The notes beneath the pieces were generated by a model. That model searched no databases and was not told where the DNA came from. It saw nothing but the letters and a program-made list of their open reading frames with translations. A stretch of DNA of 11,092 bases from Candidatus Nealsoniibacteriota bacterium (GTDB lineage: Bacteria; Patescibacteriota; Minisyncoccia; Minisyncoccales; RBG-13-42-11). The stretch is taken from the NCBI GenBank assembly GCA_003556525.1, contig PWRH01000076.1, positions 1 through 11,092 on the forward strand, written 5' to 3'. Position numbers and translations under genes: made by a program. This document shows, piece after piece, positions 1 to 5,698 of this stretch. Within the stretch, counting starts at the first letter, position 1, and each line of letters begins with the position of its first letter.

Positions 1-237
1 AATATCTGTAAATTCAGCCGGAAAAGTAATGTCTATTCTGTGGCCTATTTCCAGTGCAGTACCGGTTGTAAAATCAAAATTATGAGTAACATCTGTTGCT
101 TCAGGTGCAGAATTGCTAATAGTGTCTCTTACGCTGGTTAGCGAAGATGCGTTTATTCTTGGGACTACCGGAACACTTAAGATTAGCAAAGAAAAAATTG
201 TCGCTATTACTATTGTTCTTTTTAATGAATTTATCAT
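1..237 (-). CDS. Secreted surface protein, N-terminal part (cut by window edge)
   Basis: An open frame starts at an ATG at 237 and runs off the left edge, leaving 79 residues and no stop codon. The N-terminus is a clear signal peptide: a basic start (MINSLKR), a hydrophobic core (about residues 9-24) and a likely cleavage site after Ala30 (INA/SS). The mature part begins with a Ser/Thr-rich stretch (SLTSVRDTISNSAPEATDV) followed by beta-strand-like sequence ending in ITFPAEF. I recognise this style from the N-termini of large extracellular proteins in Patescibacteria, but assign no function. The gene lies 79 bases downstream of mraZ on the same strand. No Shine-Dalgarno sequence precedes the ATG; a TAAAAT hexamer ends 6 bases before it, compatible with a leaderless start. 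Signal peptide and export are well supported; the rest is unknown. Confidence 0.75.
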   Translation of the reverse strand, partial: MINSLKRTIVIATIFSLLILSVPVVPRINASSLTSVRDTISNSAPEATDVTHNFDFTTGTALEIGHRIDITFPAEFTDI

Positions 238-316
238 ATTGTAATTTTATTTAATTTTAATGTTTTATTTTTTAGCTATTCGACCTTTAAAAATTTTTAT
301 AACTTTATCTTTAAAT

Positions 317-748
317 TTAAATTCCCAGCTCTTTTAATCTTTCGGCTATATCGCCTGCCGCCAATTCTGTTTTCTTTTTGTTTTTCTCAAATCCGGATTC
401 ATCCCAAATTTCAATTCTGTCGTAAAGGCCGACAAAAATAACTTTTTTCTTAAGCCCGGCATAATCTTTTAAATAATCGGGAATTAAAATCCTACCTAAA
501 CTGTCTATATTCACTTCCATTGCTCCGCCGAGCATTAGCCTGCCGAAATTTCTGGCATCGGACTGAGCCAAAGGAAGCTTGGATATTTTCTCTGCAAGCT
601 TGGACCACTCTTTAATGGAATAAATAAATAAGCACTGATCCAATCCCCTTGTAATAACCGCTTTTTTACCCAAAAGCTGCCTGAACTTAACAGGTACGGC
701 CAATCTCTTTTTTTCGTCTATTGAGTATTTATATTCTCCTGTAAACAT
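317..748 (-). CDS. mraZ: MraZ transcriptional regulator
   Basis: The protein has 143 residues, the usual MraZ length, and shows the two tandem AbrB-like (SpoVT/MraZ) half-domains. The first carries DEKKRLAVP at 11-19 and the second DSLGRILIP at 82-90, both fitting the family DxxxR..(I/V)P signature. It begins with the typical MFTGEY. MraZ proteins form ring-shaped DNA-binding oligomers and repress their own promoter and the division and cell-wall (dcw) cluster by binding repeated GTGGG boxes. Such boxes lie upstream here, overlapping the promoter, so autoregulation is likely. In most bacteria rsmH (mraW) follows at once; here the next gene encodes a secreted surface protein. The predicted leader is about 78 bases and has no strong Shine-Dalgarno sequence near the ATG. 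Confidence 0.95.
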   Translation of the reverse strand: MFTGEYKYSIDEKKRLAVPVKFRQLLGKKAVITRGLDQCLFIYSIKEWSKLAEKISKLPLAQSDARNFGRLMLGGAMEVNIDSLGRILIPDYLKDYAGLKKKVIFVGLYDRIEIWDESGFEKNKKKTELAAGDIAERLKELGI

Positions 749-809
749 TTTTTAAAGTGAAAACCTAATATTTAGTTATACACAGAATTAATGGTTATTA
801 ACATAGTTT

Positions 810-866
810 TCCACAATTCCCCACTTTGTCTATATTATCACCCACTATTTAACCTAAGTCAACCAC
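810..866 (-). promoter_or_regulatory. Putative MraZ operator: four GTGG boxes
   Basis: On the minus strand the boxes are GTGGT (866-862), GTGGG (845-841), GTGGG (824-820) and GTGGA (814-810). Successive boxes start 21, 21 and 10 bases apart, that is two, two and one helical turns, so all face the same side of the DNA. Known MraZ operators are GTGGG repeats about 10 bases apart in front of mraZ. The boxes straddle the promoter, fitting autorepression. The last one also lies inside a DnaA-box match (807-815), so its assignment is ambiguous. Confidence 0.65.
834..862 (-). promoter_or_regulatory. Sigma-70-type promoter of mraZ
   Basis: Read on the minus strand, a -35 TTGACT (862-857) and a -10 GATAAT (839-834) are separated by exactly 17 bases. 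Each hexamer has one mismatch to consensus. The predicted start is near 827, giving a leader of about 78 bases to the mraZ ATG. MraZ-type boxes overlap the -35, sit in the spacer and cover the start site. Confidence 0.75.
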
Positions 867-944
867 CTTTTTCCATTAAAAAATAGCCTAATTTACGAAT
901 AAAAATAATAAACCCTGCTGACTTTTTCCACAGCCCGACAAAAT

Positions 945-975
945 AAAAAAGCCCTGTTTTAAACAGGGCTTTTAA
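945..975 (-). terminator. Intrinsic terminator after the Clp-like ATPase gene
   Basis: GCCCTGTTT (951-959) and AAACAGGGC (961-969) form a 9-base inverted repeat, folding as a 7-pair GC-rich stem with a short loop. Read on the minus strand it is followed by TTTTTTATTTT. It lies 28 bases after the ATPase stop codon. A-runs on the other side would make it partly bidirectional. Confidence 0.9.
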
Positions 976-996
976 AGGCAAATTACTTATTGAAAA

Positions 997-3549
997 TTAA
1001 ATGACTTTTGCTTCAAATTTTTCAGGGTCGATTTCAACCCTATCTCCCCTTTTAATTCGTCCGGACAAAATAGCTTCAGCCAAAACATTTTCTACTTTTT
1101 CCTGAACAACTCTTTTCATCTGCCTGGCACCAAAAGCAGGCTCATAACTTAACTCAACTATTTTTTGCTTTAATCTTTCGCTTGCCACAAGCTCGATTTC
1201 TTTTTCTTTTAAGTTTTTGTTCAGGTTGTCAAAAATTAAATCGGATATATCCAAAAGATTTCTTCTGCTTAAAGGTTTAAAAATAACCATTGCGTCAAAA
1301 CGATTAATAAATTCCGGACGGAAAAGACCTTCTTCAAACAAATAATCCAAAATTATTTCTTTTACCTTAAACCATTCTGTTTTTTCTTTTAATGCCTTTA
1401 AAATTATTTGATAGCCGGCGTTCGAGGTTGCAATAATGATTGAGTTTTTAAAATCAACCTTTCTGCCCATTCCGTCAGTTAAATGACCTTCATCCAAAAC
1501 TTGCAAAAACAAATTTAAAATATTGGGATGGGCTTTTTCTATTTCGTCTAAAAGTATTAAAGAAAAAGGGTTTTCCCTAACTTCAGTACTTAAAAGACCT
1601 TCTTCTCCGGGGCCACCGATTAAACGGGGAATATCCGAAACACTTTGAAACTCAGACATATCAAGCCGAATAATTTTTTTCTCGGAACCAAAGTAAATTT
1701 CAGCCAAAGCTTTTGAGGTTTCGGTTTTACCAACCCCGCTCGGTCCTAAAAATAAAAAAGTTCCTATTGGTCCGGATTTTGAAGTAATTTCAGACCTGGC
1801 TCTTCTTAGGGCGGTTGAAACTTCCCTGACTGCATCTTCCTGATTAATAATTCTTTCATGCATTAGATTTTCAAGGTCAAGTAAAATTTCTTTTTCTTTT
1901 TCTTCGACCTCACCAACGGGAATTTCTATTTTTTCAGAAACAAGGCGAGAAATATGCTGAGGCAAAAGGACCTTATCTTTGGTCTGACTTAAATAAACCA
2001 TTGCTTCATCCAGTAAATCCATTGCTTTTTCCGGAAAAGGTTTTGATGTTAAATACTTATTGCAGTAATGAATAATATCTCTAAGCGCATGATAAGAAAT
2101 TAATCGTTTATATTTTCTTTCAAGTCTTAAGCTTAATTTTTCCAAAAGAATTAAAGTTTCTTCTTCGCTAATCTCCGATACCTCGACTTTTTCAAAAAGC
2201 GCCAAAATAGAAGAGTTTTGTTCAATATTTTTATGGAGGCCTTCGTAAGTAGTAATGGCAATAATCTGAAAGGAAGGGTAGTTTAAGTAGGGAGCAATAA
2301 TTCCGGAAATATCTATAGCGCCCGGTTTAAATTCGGTTGCAATAAAATTATGAAAGTCGTTTATGACCAAAATAATATTTCCGGCACCCATTGTTTCTTT
2401 AAAAACATTATCCAAGATAACTTCCACTTCTTCGGTTGACTGAGTTTGAGCCAAAAGGCTTGATAGTTCAAGTTGGACAATTCTTTTATAATTAACCCCG
2501 GGTAAACTACTCCCCAAAACACTTCGGTTGGCCAACTCATAGACCATGTTTTTTCTCCCTTTTCCCGGCTCACCCACTATTAAAACATTATTTATTTCCT
2601 GTCTTGATAAAATTCTTTCCATTGCTTCAATTTCTTTTTCATGGCCAATGTTTTGAGGAAAACCCAATCTTTCAACCATTCTCGATAAATCTGTTGAAAA
2701 GCGGTCTAAATTGAGACTATAGCCGGCTGCCCATTCCTTACCTAAAGAACCTTTTTTGGTTAAATTTTTCCACTGCCAAAACTCTCTTCTTTCTTTTTCT
2801 TCTTTTTTCAAATGTTCAAGCCAACTTACCAAAGCTTCAATGTCTTCGGCTTTAAGATTATTTTCAATTAAAACTTTTTTAAAAACAGGGTCGTGCCTGG
2901 AAGCTCCAACAATAAGGTCGCCCATCTCTATTCTTGAATGCCCGTTCTTTTCAGCCCTAACTAAAGCTTCCCTTATCAGGTTATGAAAACTTTTTAGGGA
3001 AATATCTTTGGGGTTAAACGTATTAAAGTGTTTTTTAAGAATAGATCTGATCTGGCCAACATCCAAAAGAGCGCGAAAAAAAACAAAATTCAGTTTTTTG
3101 CTATTTAAAATAAGAGAATAAAAAACCAAGGTTGAATTCATTTTTTCGCTTCGGGTTTTTTTTAAAAGATCCAAAGATTTTTCCATAATTAGAGCCGAGT
3201 CAAAACTTAAAAAATCAGCCACATTGAATTTACCGGGATCGGAAAGAACATCTTTTATTTTGGCTTTTAAAACCGGTTTTTTTACTTTTGAGTTAAAAAA
3301 TAAATCTATTAGCCAAAAGTATAAAAATAATGATAAAAAAATTGAAGACAAGCCAAGCAATAAAGACTGAATTTGCCTATTAAAACTATCGGTTAGAAAT
3401 ACATATAAAAAAACCGGAAGGCAAATAACAAATAAAATGAAAAATATTTTTTTTAAAATTTTGGCAAAAATAAAAACAGGGTTTTTCGCCCATCTTAAAG
3501 AACGATAAATAGCTGCCTTTCTCAAATTAAAATTAAAATTATCGTCCAT
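997..3549 (-). CDS. Membrane-anchored Clp-like double AAA+ ATPase with degenerate first ATPase domain
   Basis: With the ATG at 3549 as start the protein has 850 residues; a TTG at 3573 would add eight. I prefer the ATG because it lies one base after the upstream stop. Order: two transmembrane helices (about 34-53 and 62-85), a region resembling two helical Clp_N repeats (about 110-240), AAA+ domain 1 (about 285-535) and AAA+ domain 2 with a C-terminal ClpB-D2-small-like part (about 560-845). Domain 2 is intact: Walker A GPSGVGKT (602-609), Walker B LILLDEIEKAHP (664-675), sensor 1 Asn710, arginine finger in FINRFD (Arg750) and sensor 2 GAR (807-809). Domain 1 is decayed: Walker A reads GEPGKGRK (326-333), Walker B ILVINDFH, and the usual arginine pair is gone. 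The aromatic pore loop of domain 2 (GYVG) is deleted and that of domain 1 lacks its tyrosine. I see no M-domain and no LGF/IGF-type ClpP loop. A ClpP-type unfoldase role is therefore doubtful. Last gene of its operon. Confidence 0.9.
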   Translation of the reverse strand: MDDNFNFNLRKAAIYRSLRWAKNPVFIFAKILKKIFFILFVICLPVFLYVFLTDSFNRQIQSLLLGLSSIFLSLFLYFWLIDLFFNSKVKKPVLKAKIKDVLSDPGKFNVADFLSFDSALIMEKSLDLLKKTRSEKMNSTLVFYSLILNSKKLNFVFFRALLDVGQIRSILKKHFNTFNPKDISLKSFHNLIREALVRAEKNGHSRIEMGDLIVGASRHDPVFKKVLIENNLKAEDIEALVSWLEHLKKEEKERREFWQWKNLTKKGSLGKEWAAGYSLNLDRFSTDLSRMVERLGFPQNIGHEKEIEAMERILSRQEINNVLIVGEPGKGRKNMVYELANRSVLGSSLPGVNYKRIVQLELSSLLAQTQSTEEVEVILDNVFKETMGAGNIILVINDFHNFIATEFKPGAIDISGIIAPYLNYPSFQIIAITTYEGLHKNIEQNSSILALFEKVEVSEISEEETLILLEKLSLRLERKYKRLISYHALRDIIHYCNKYLTSKPFPEKAMDLLDEAMVYLSQTKDKVLLPQHISRLVSEKIEIPVGEVEEKEKEILLDLENLMHERIINQEDAVREVSTALRRARSEITSKSGPIGTFLFLGPSGVGKTETSKALAEIYFGSEKKIIRLDMSEFQSVSDIPRLIGGPGEEGLLSTEVRENPFSLILLDEIEKAHPNILNLFLQVLDEGHLTDGMGRKVDFKNSIIIATSNAGYQIILKALKEKTEWFKVKEIILDYLFEEGLFRPEFINRFDAMVIFKPLSRRNLLDISDLIFDNLNKNLKEKEIELVASERLKQKIVELSYEPAFGARQMKRVVQEKVENVLAEAILSGRIKRGDRVEIDPEKFEAKVI

Positions 3550-3550
3550 G

Positions 3551-3949
3551 TTAAAAAATAACAAAAATTCCAAAAATTAAACCGGCTATTAATATTAATG
3601 GCAAAATAAACCAAGTTAAAAAAATTATAAGGCCGCTAAAAAATATAAAAATTTCGCAGATTATTCCAAAGATTATTAAAAAAATTCTGACTATCGCACC
3701 CAAAATTCTGGAAATTAGATTGGAAACAAAAGTTTCAAGATATCTTGCAGCGTCAAACCCCCTGCCGTAAGACCATTGATATTGCCTCCAATAAGAAAAT
3801 AAAGTTCTAATGAGCAAAGGAATTGAAAAATAGTTTAAGTTGAATAAAAGAAAATTCCGCCAAGCTTTAAGTATTTCTTTTGGCATATCAATAAAATGCC
3901 AAATCAAGTATTGGCTAAATATGGTTTGTTTTTTGGCCCCTTTAATCAT
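3551..3949 (-). CDS. Small membrane protein upstream of the Clp-like ATPase gene
   Basis: This 132-residue protein matches no family I can name. The N-terminal third is amphipathic and aromatic-rich, with a moderately hydrophobic stretch at about 33-50. A polar motif, SYWRQYQWSYGRGFDAARY, occupies 52-70 and is followed by NLISRILGAIVR (77-88). Two strongly hydrophobic helices at about 84-107 and 109-131 end the protein at its last residue. The start overlaps the previous gene by 8 bases, and the stop lies one base before the ATG of the ATPase gene, so translation is probably coupled. I infer that it is a membrane partner of the membrane-anchored ATPase, with the charged and aromatic loop as a likely contact surface; nothing shows this directly. 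Confidence 0.8.
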   Translation of the reverse strand: MIKGAKKQTIFSQYLIWHFIDMPKEILKAWRNFLLFNLNYFSIPLLIRTLFSYWRQYQWSYGRGFDAARYLETFVSNLISRILGAIVRIFLIIFGIICEIFIFFSGLIIFLTWFILPLILIAGLIFGIFVIF

Positions 3950-4289
3950 TTTTAATCAATTTAATGCCTATTGAAGCAATTTGGCTTCCGCCAAAAATTA
4001 AAATAAAAGAGAAGATTGAATAAGCTACCAGATTAAGCAGGTTTAATAAAGTATCGCCGGGTAAAAAATCTTTTAATTGTTCAGCAATCATTTTTTCTAT
4101 TTCTTGCTCAATTACAGAGATCTGTTTTTCTTCTTGCGCTGTTTTTTCCAAAATCTCGAATTCCATTTTTAAAATATTGGGCGCATCCGTTTTTCCCAAA
4201 AAAATACCTTGGGAAAAAACCAAAACCCAAACAATAAGAGCAATGCCGGCAACTAGCAAAACTATTCCGCTAATTTTAAAAATTTTCAT
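3942..4289 (-). CDS. Small protein with two membrane helices and a coiled-coil-like middle
   Basis: The 115-residue protein has an N-terminal hydrophobic segment (about 7-26), a charged segment rich in Glu, Lys and Gln (about 38-75) with heptad-like spacing that suggests a coiled coil, and a second membrane helix (about 81-108) ending in KLIKND. I do not recognise a family. The coding region starts 10 bases after the stop of the DUF4258-like gene and overlaps the next membrane-protein gene by 8 bases. By context it belongs with that protein and the Clp-like ATPase; the soluble segment could act as a spacer or oligomerisation element outside the membrane. Function unknown. Confidence 0.8.
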   Translation of the reverse strand: MKIFKISGIVLLVAGIALIVWVLVFSQGIFLGKTDAPNILKMEFEILEKTAQEEKQISVIEQEIEKMIAEQLKDFLPGDTLLNLLNLVAYSIFSFILIFGGSQIASIGIKLIKND

Positions 4290-4299
4290 AAATTAAAAA

Positions 4300-4647
4300 T
4301 TAATTTAAACCCAGTTCTTCCAAAATATCTTTAGGAATAATCGGCCTTTCGTTTTTAGGCGTTCTGCCCGGGTAACGCCAAGTGGAAATTATTTTAATCG
4401 CTTTTGGTTTTTTTAATATGGAATACATAAGCCATGCTTCTGTCGGCTTTTTTTTGGTGCCGGTAATTTGCATGGCTGCAACCGTTCCCTCGGCTATCCC
4501 TTCTTCAACCCTGTTGGGATTGCGAAAAATCCTTAAGACTCTTTTCTCGGAAAAACGATATTGCCTTAACTTGGCTTTTGAATGGTTGGTCCAAATAAAC
4601 TTTCTTTCGTTACTCCGGATTAATTTCATATTTTTATATTTTAACAT
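4300..4647 (-). CDS. DUF4258-like small basic protein
   Basis: From the ATG at 4647 the protein has 115 residues. Other possible starts are ATG 4629 (109 residues) and TTG 4659; none has a Shine-Dalgarno sequence. The core runs from FIWTNHSKAKLRQY through SEKRVLRIFRNPNRVEEGI to IKIISTWRYPG. That pattern, an early His followed by a short helix, 'R.L.NP', and a beta-sheet end, resembles DUF4258, a small alpha/beta fold related by shape to BrnT/RelE-like proteins. The assignment rests on pattern recognition only. Many relatives lack proven toxin activity and no antitoxin gene lies beside it, so I do not call it a toxin. It is the first gene of the cluster leading to the Clp-like ATPase. The start lies 19 bases beyond the stem of the previous gene's terminator, so a promoter must lie almost on top of it unless there is read-through. 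Confidence 0.75.
   Translation of the reverse strand: MLKYKNMKLIRSNERKFIWTNHSKAKLRQYRFSEKRVLRIFRNPNRVEEGIAEGTVAAMQITGTKKKPTEAWLMYSILKKPKAIKIISTWRYPGRTPKNERPIIPKDILEELGLN
4638..4646 (-). promoter_or_regulatory. Possible extended -10 (TGTTAAAAT) for a leaderless start
   Basis: On the minus strand TGT is followed directly by TAAAAT (4643-4638). This ends 8 bases before the ATG at 4629, so transcription would start within about two bases of that codon. No convincing -35 is seen. The position just past the preceding terminator supports a promoter here, but the AT-rich sequence makes chance matches common. Confidence 0.3.
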
Positions 4648-4656
4648 TTTTAAAAA

Positions 4657-4690
4657 CAAAAAAAAGAGGCCGATAAAACTATCCGGCCTC
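4657..4690 (-). terminator. Intrinsic terminator after the DksA/TraR-type gene
   Basis: GAGGCC (4666-4671) pairs with GGCCTC (4685-4690), extended after a one-base bulge by GATA with TATC around an AAAC loop. On the minus strand the stem is followed by TTTTTTTTGTTTTT. It lies about 36 bases past the stop codon of the zinc-finger gene and ends just before the DUF4258-like gene. Confidence 0.88.
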
Positions 4691-4725
4691 CATATATATT
4701 CTTTTTGTATATTCCTTTTGAATGG

Positions 4726-5076
4726 TTAATTTAAGACTCCTTTCTTCTTTTTTTCGTGCACTGCCTGACAACGAACACACCTTTTTGCTGTCGGAAAAGC
4801 GATTAGTCTTTCCGACAAAATTTCGTTATTACAATTAATGCATATTCCGAATAGCCCTTTAGCCATTCTTCCTAAAGCATCTTCGCAATCCTGGATCTTT
4901 TTTTTGCCGTTAAAATTATTATAGTGGCTTACAACGTGGTGGTTGTGCCTATCCTCTTTCTCGTATTGTTGTACCGACTTCCTGTCTAAACGAGAATTGT
5001 TAAATCTTTCTCTTAAGCTTAATAGTTCTTCCTCAATTTTTTCCCTACATAGCAATAATGCTTCAGCTCTTTCCAT
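4726..5076 (-). CDS. DksA/TraR-family C4 zinc-finger protein
   Basis: The 116-residue protein has an N-terminal helical, charged region (about 1-70) and a C-terminal zinc finger with Cys79-X2-Cys82 and Cys100-X2-Cys103. Between them is the typical SERLIAFPTAKRC sequence, preceded by the usual GLFGIC. Family members bind in the RNA polymerase secondary channel and alter initiation; DksA itself acts with ppGpp. The acidic tip residues of DksA cannot be placed with confidence here, so the exact activity is open. The start is secure: AGGAGGAT (5088-5081) lies just upstream of the ATG. The gene stands alone between its own promoter and terminator, with an unusually long leader for this window. Confidence 0.9.
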   Translation of the reverse strand: MERAEALLLCREKIEEELLSLRERFNNSRLDRKSVQQYEKEDRHNHHVVSHYNNFNGKKKIQDCEDALGRMAKGLFGICINCNNEILSERLIAFPTAKRCVRCQAVHEKKKKGVLN

Positions 5077-5080
5077 TTTT

Positions 5081-5088
5081 ATCCTCCT
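5081..5088 (-). promoter_or_regulatory. Strong Shine-Dalgarno site of the zinc-finger gene
   Basis: AGGAGGAT on the minus strand lies a few bases before the ATG at 5076 and fixes that start. It is the third GGAGG in the leader; AAAGGAGGC also occurs at 5147-5139 and 5179-5171. Confidence 0.85.
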
Positions 5089-5097
5089 AGTTTTTAA

Positions 5098-5110
5098 TAA
5101 GTAATACTTA
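5098..5110. repeat. 13-base palindrome in the leader of the zinc-finger gene
   Basis: TAAGTA and TACTTA flank a single central base. It sits 10 bases upstream of the Shine-Dalgarno site. It could be a small operator or a weak hairpin; no regulator is identified. Confidence 0.35.
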
Positions 5111-5198
5111 ACTACTTTTTAAATGTGCTATAAAAATCGCCTCCTTTATCCAATTATTAAAATAAGCCTTGCCTCCTTTGTTTTATTTTAATTATATT

Positions 5199-5227
5199 AT
5201 TATTAACCAAAATAAAAATAAAGTCAA
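5199..5227 (-). promoter_or_regulatory. Predicted promoter of the zinc-finger gene
   Basis: On the minus strand TTGACT (5227-5222) and AATAAT (5204-5199) are 17 bases apart. A TATAAT a few bases further on could be an alternative -10. The -35 begins immediately after the coaD stop codon. The predicted leader is about 115 bases. Confidence 0.6.
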
Positions 5228-5692
5228 CTAAACCATTTTTCCATTAGAATCGATTATGTTTTTTAATATTCTGGTAGAGCTAATCGGCTTGCCATCTTCT
5301 GCCAAAACAAAATCAATCTCAACAATTTCAATTAATTTTTTATTCAGCTTGGAGCGCTTTTTATTAATCATTAAGGCTGTCTTATAGGTTTCCGGAGAAA
5401 CCACAATATAGTCAAAGGTTTTGGTTAAAGTGGGGCCAAATCTGTCTTCAATCTTAATTAAGCTAAAATCTTTTTTAATATTTTTTTCAATATAATTTTT
5501 AATTTCTTGCTTTCTTTCTTTAAAGGCCTTAACCTTTCTTTTTTTCATTTTTTTTGCCATTTCATCCGAAGTTATTCCGATTGTAACATGGCCCAAGCTA
5601 AAGGCTTTTTTCAATAAAAAATAGTGGCCTTTGTGCAAAACATCAAATGTGCCACCAATAATAACTTTTTTTTGCTTATTATTTTTTTTCAT
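5228..5692 (-). CDS. coaD: Pantetheine-phosphate adenylyltransferase, archaeal/eukaryotic type
   Basis: This 154-residue nucleotidyltransferase transfers AMP from ATP to 4'-phosphopantetheine, giving dephospho-CoA, the penultimate step of CoA synthesis. The N-terminal nucleotide-binding motif is GGTFDVLHKGH (13-23). The remainder follows the archaeal/eukaryotic PPAT pattern (COG1019-like) rather than classical bacterial CoaD: TIGITSDEMAKK (37-48), VVSPET (97-102), ALMINKKR (106-113), ISSTRI (137-142) and IDSNG (147-151). The start is six bases after the greA stop, so the two are probably co-transcribed. It has no clear Shine-Dalgarno sequence. Another cytidylyltransferase-like activity is possible, but the C-terminal match makes PPAT the best call. 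Confidence 0.82.
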   Translation of the reverse strand: MKKNNKQKKVIIGGTFDVLHKGHYFLLKKAFSLGHVTIGITSDEMAKKMKKRKVKAFKERKQEIKNYIEKNIKKDFSLIKIEDRFGPTLTKTFDYIVVSPETYKTALMINKKRSKLNKKLIEIVEIDFVLAEDGKPISSTRILKNIIDSNGKMV

Positions 5693-5698
5693 AATAAA

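Larger units (their letters stand above)
776..932 (+). promoter_or_regulatory. Cluster of three DnaA-box matches
   Basis: Three exact matches to TTWTNCACA lie on the plus strand: TTATACACA (776-784), TTTTCCACA (807-815) and TTTTCCACA (924-932), with a weaker TTATTAACA at 795-803. All have the same orientation within an AT-rich intergenic gap. This could reflect DnaA control of mraZ or part of an origin. No dnaA, dnaN or other origin-linked gene is in the window, and one isolated match also occurs at 8928-8936, so chance is not excluded. Confidence 0.3.

Noticed and set aside
238..316. Terminator after mraZ
   Set aside because: Only AT palindromes are present and no GC-containing stem with a T-run is seen.
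2756..2986. Plus-strand open frame of 76 codons
   Set aside because: It lies wholly inside the ATPase gene on the opposite strand, has no recognisable domain, and reads as low-complexity sequence produced by the antisense of a real coding region.
997..3549. Annotation as ClpC, ATP-binding subunit of the ClpCP protease
   Set aside because: No ClpP-binding loop or M-domain is visible, the pore loops are missing, domain 1 is degenerate, and the protein is membrane-anchored. I kept only the broader Clp-like label.
3550..3573. TTG at 3573 as start of the ATPase
   Set aside because: It would overlap the upstream gene by 23 bases without a ribosome binding site; the ATG at 3549 directly follows the upstream stop.
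4300..4647. Toxin-antitoxin system based on a BrnT/RelE-like fold
   Set aside because: No antitoxin-like gene is adjacent, and the neighbours are membrane proteins and an ATPase in the same operon.
4382..4729. Plus-strand open frame of 115 codons
   Set aside because: It is antisense to the DUF4258-like gene and crosses the terminator; its hydrophobic stretches come from the complementary strand of lysine-rich coding sequence.
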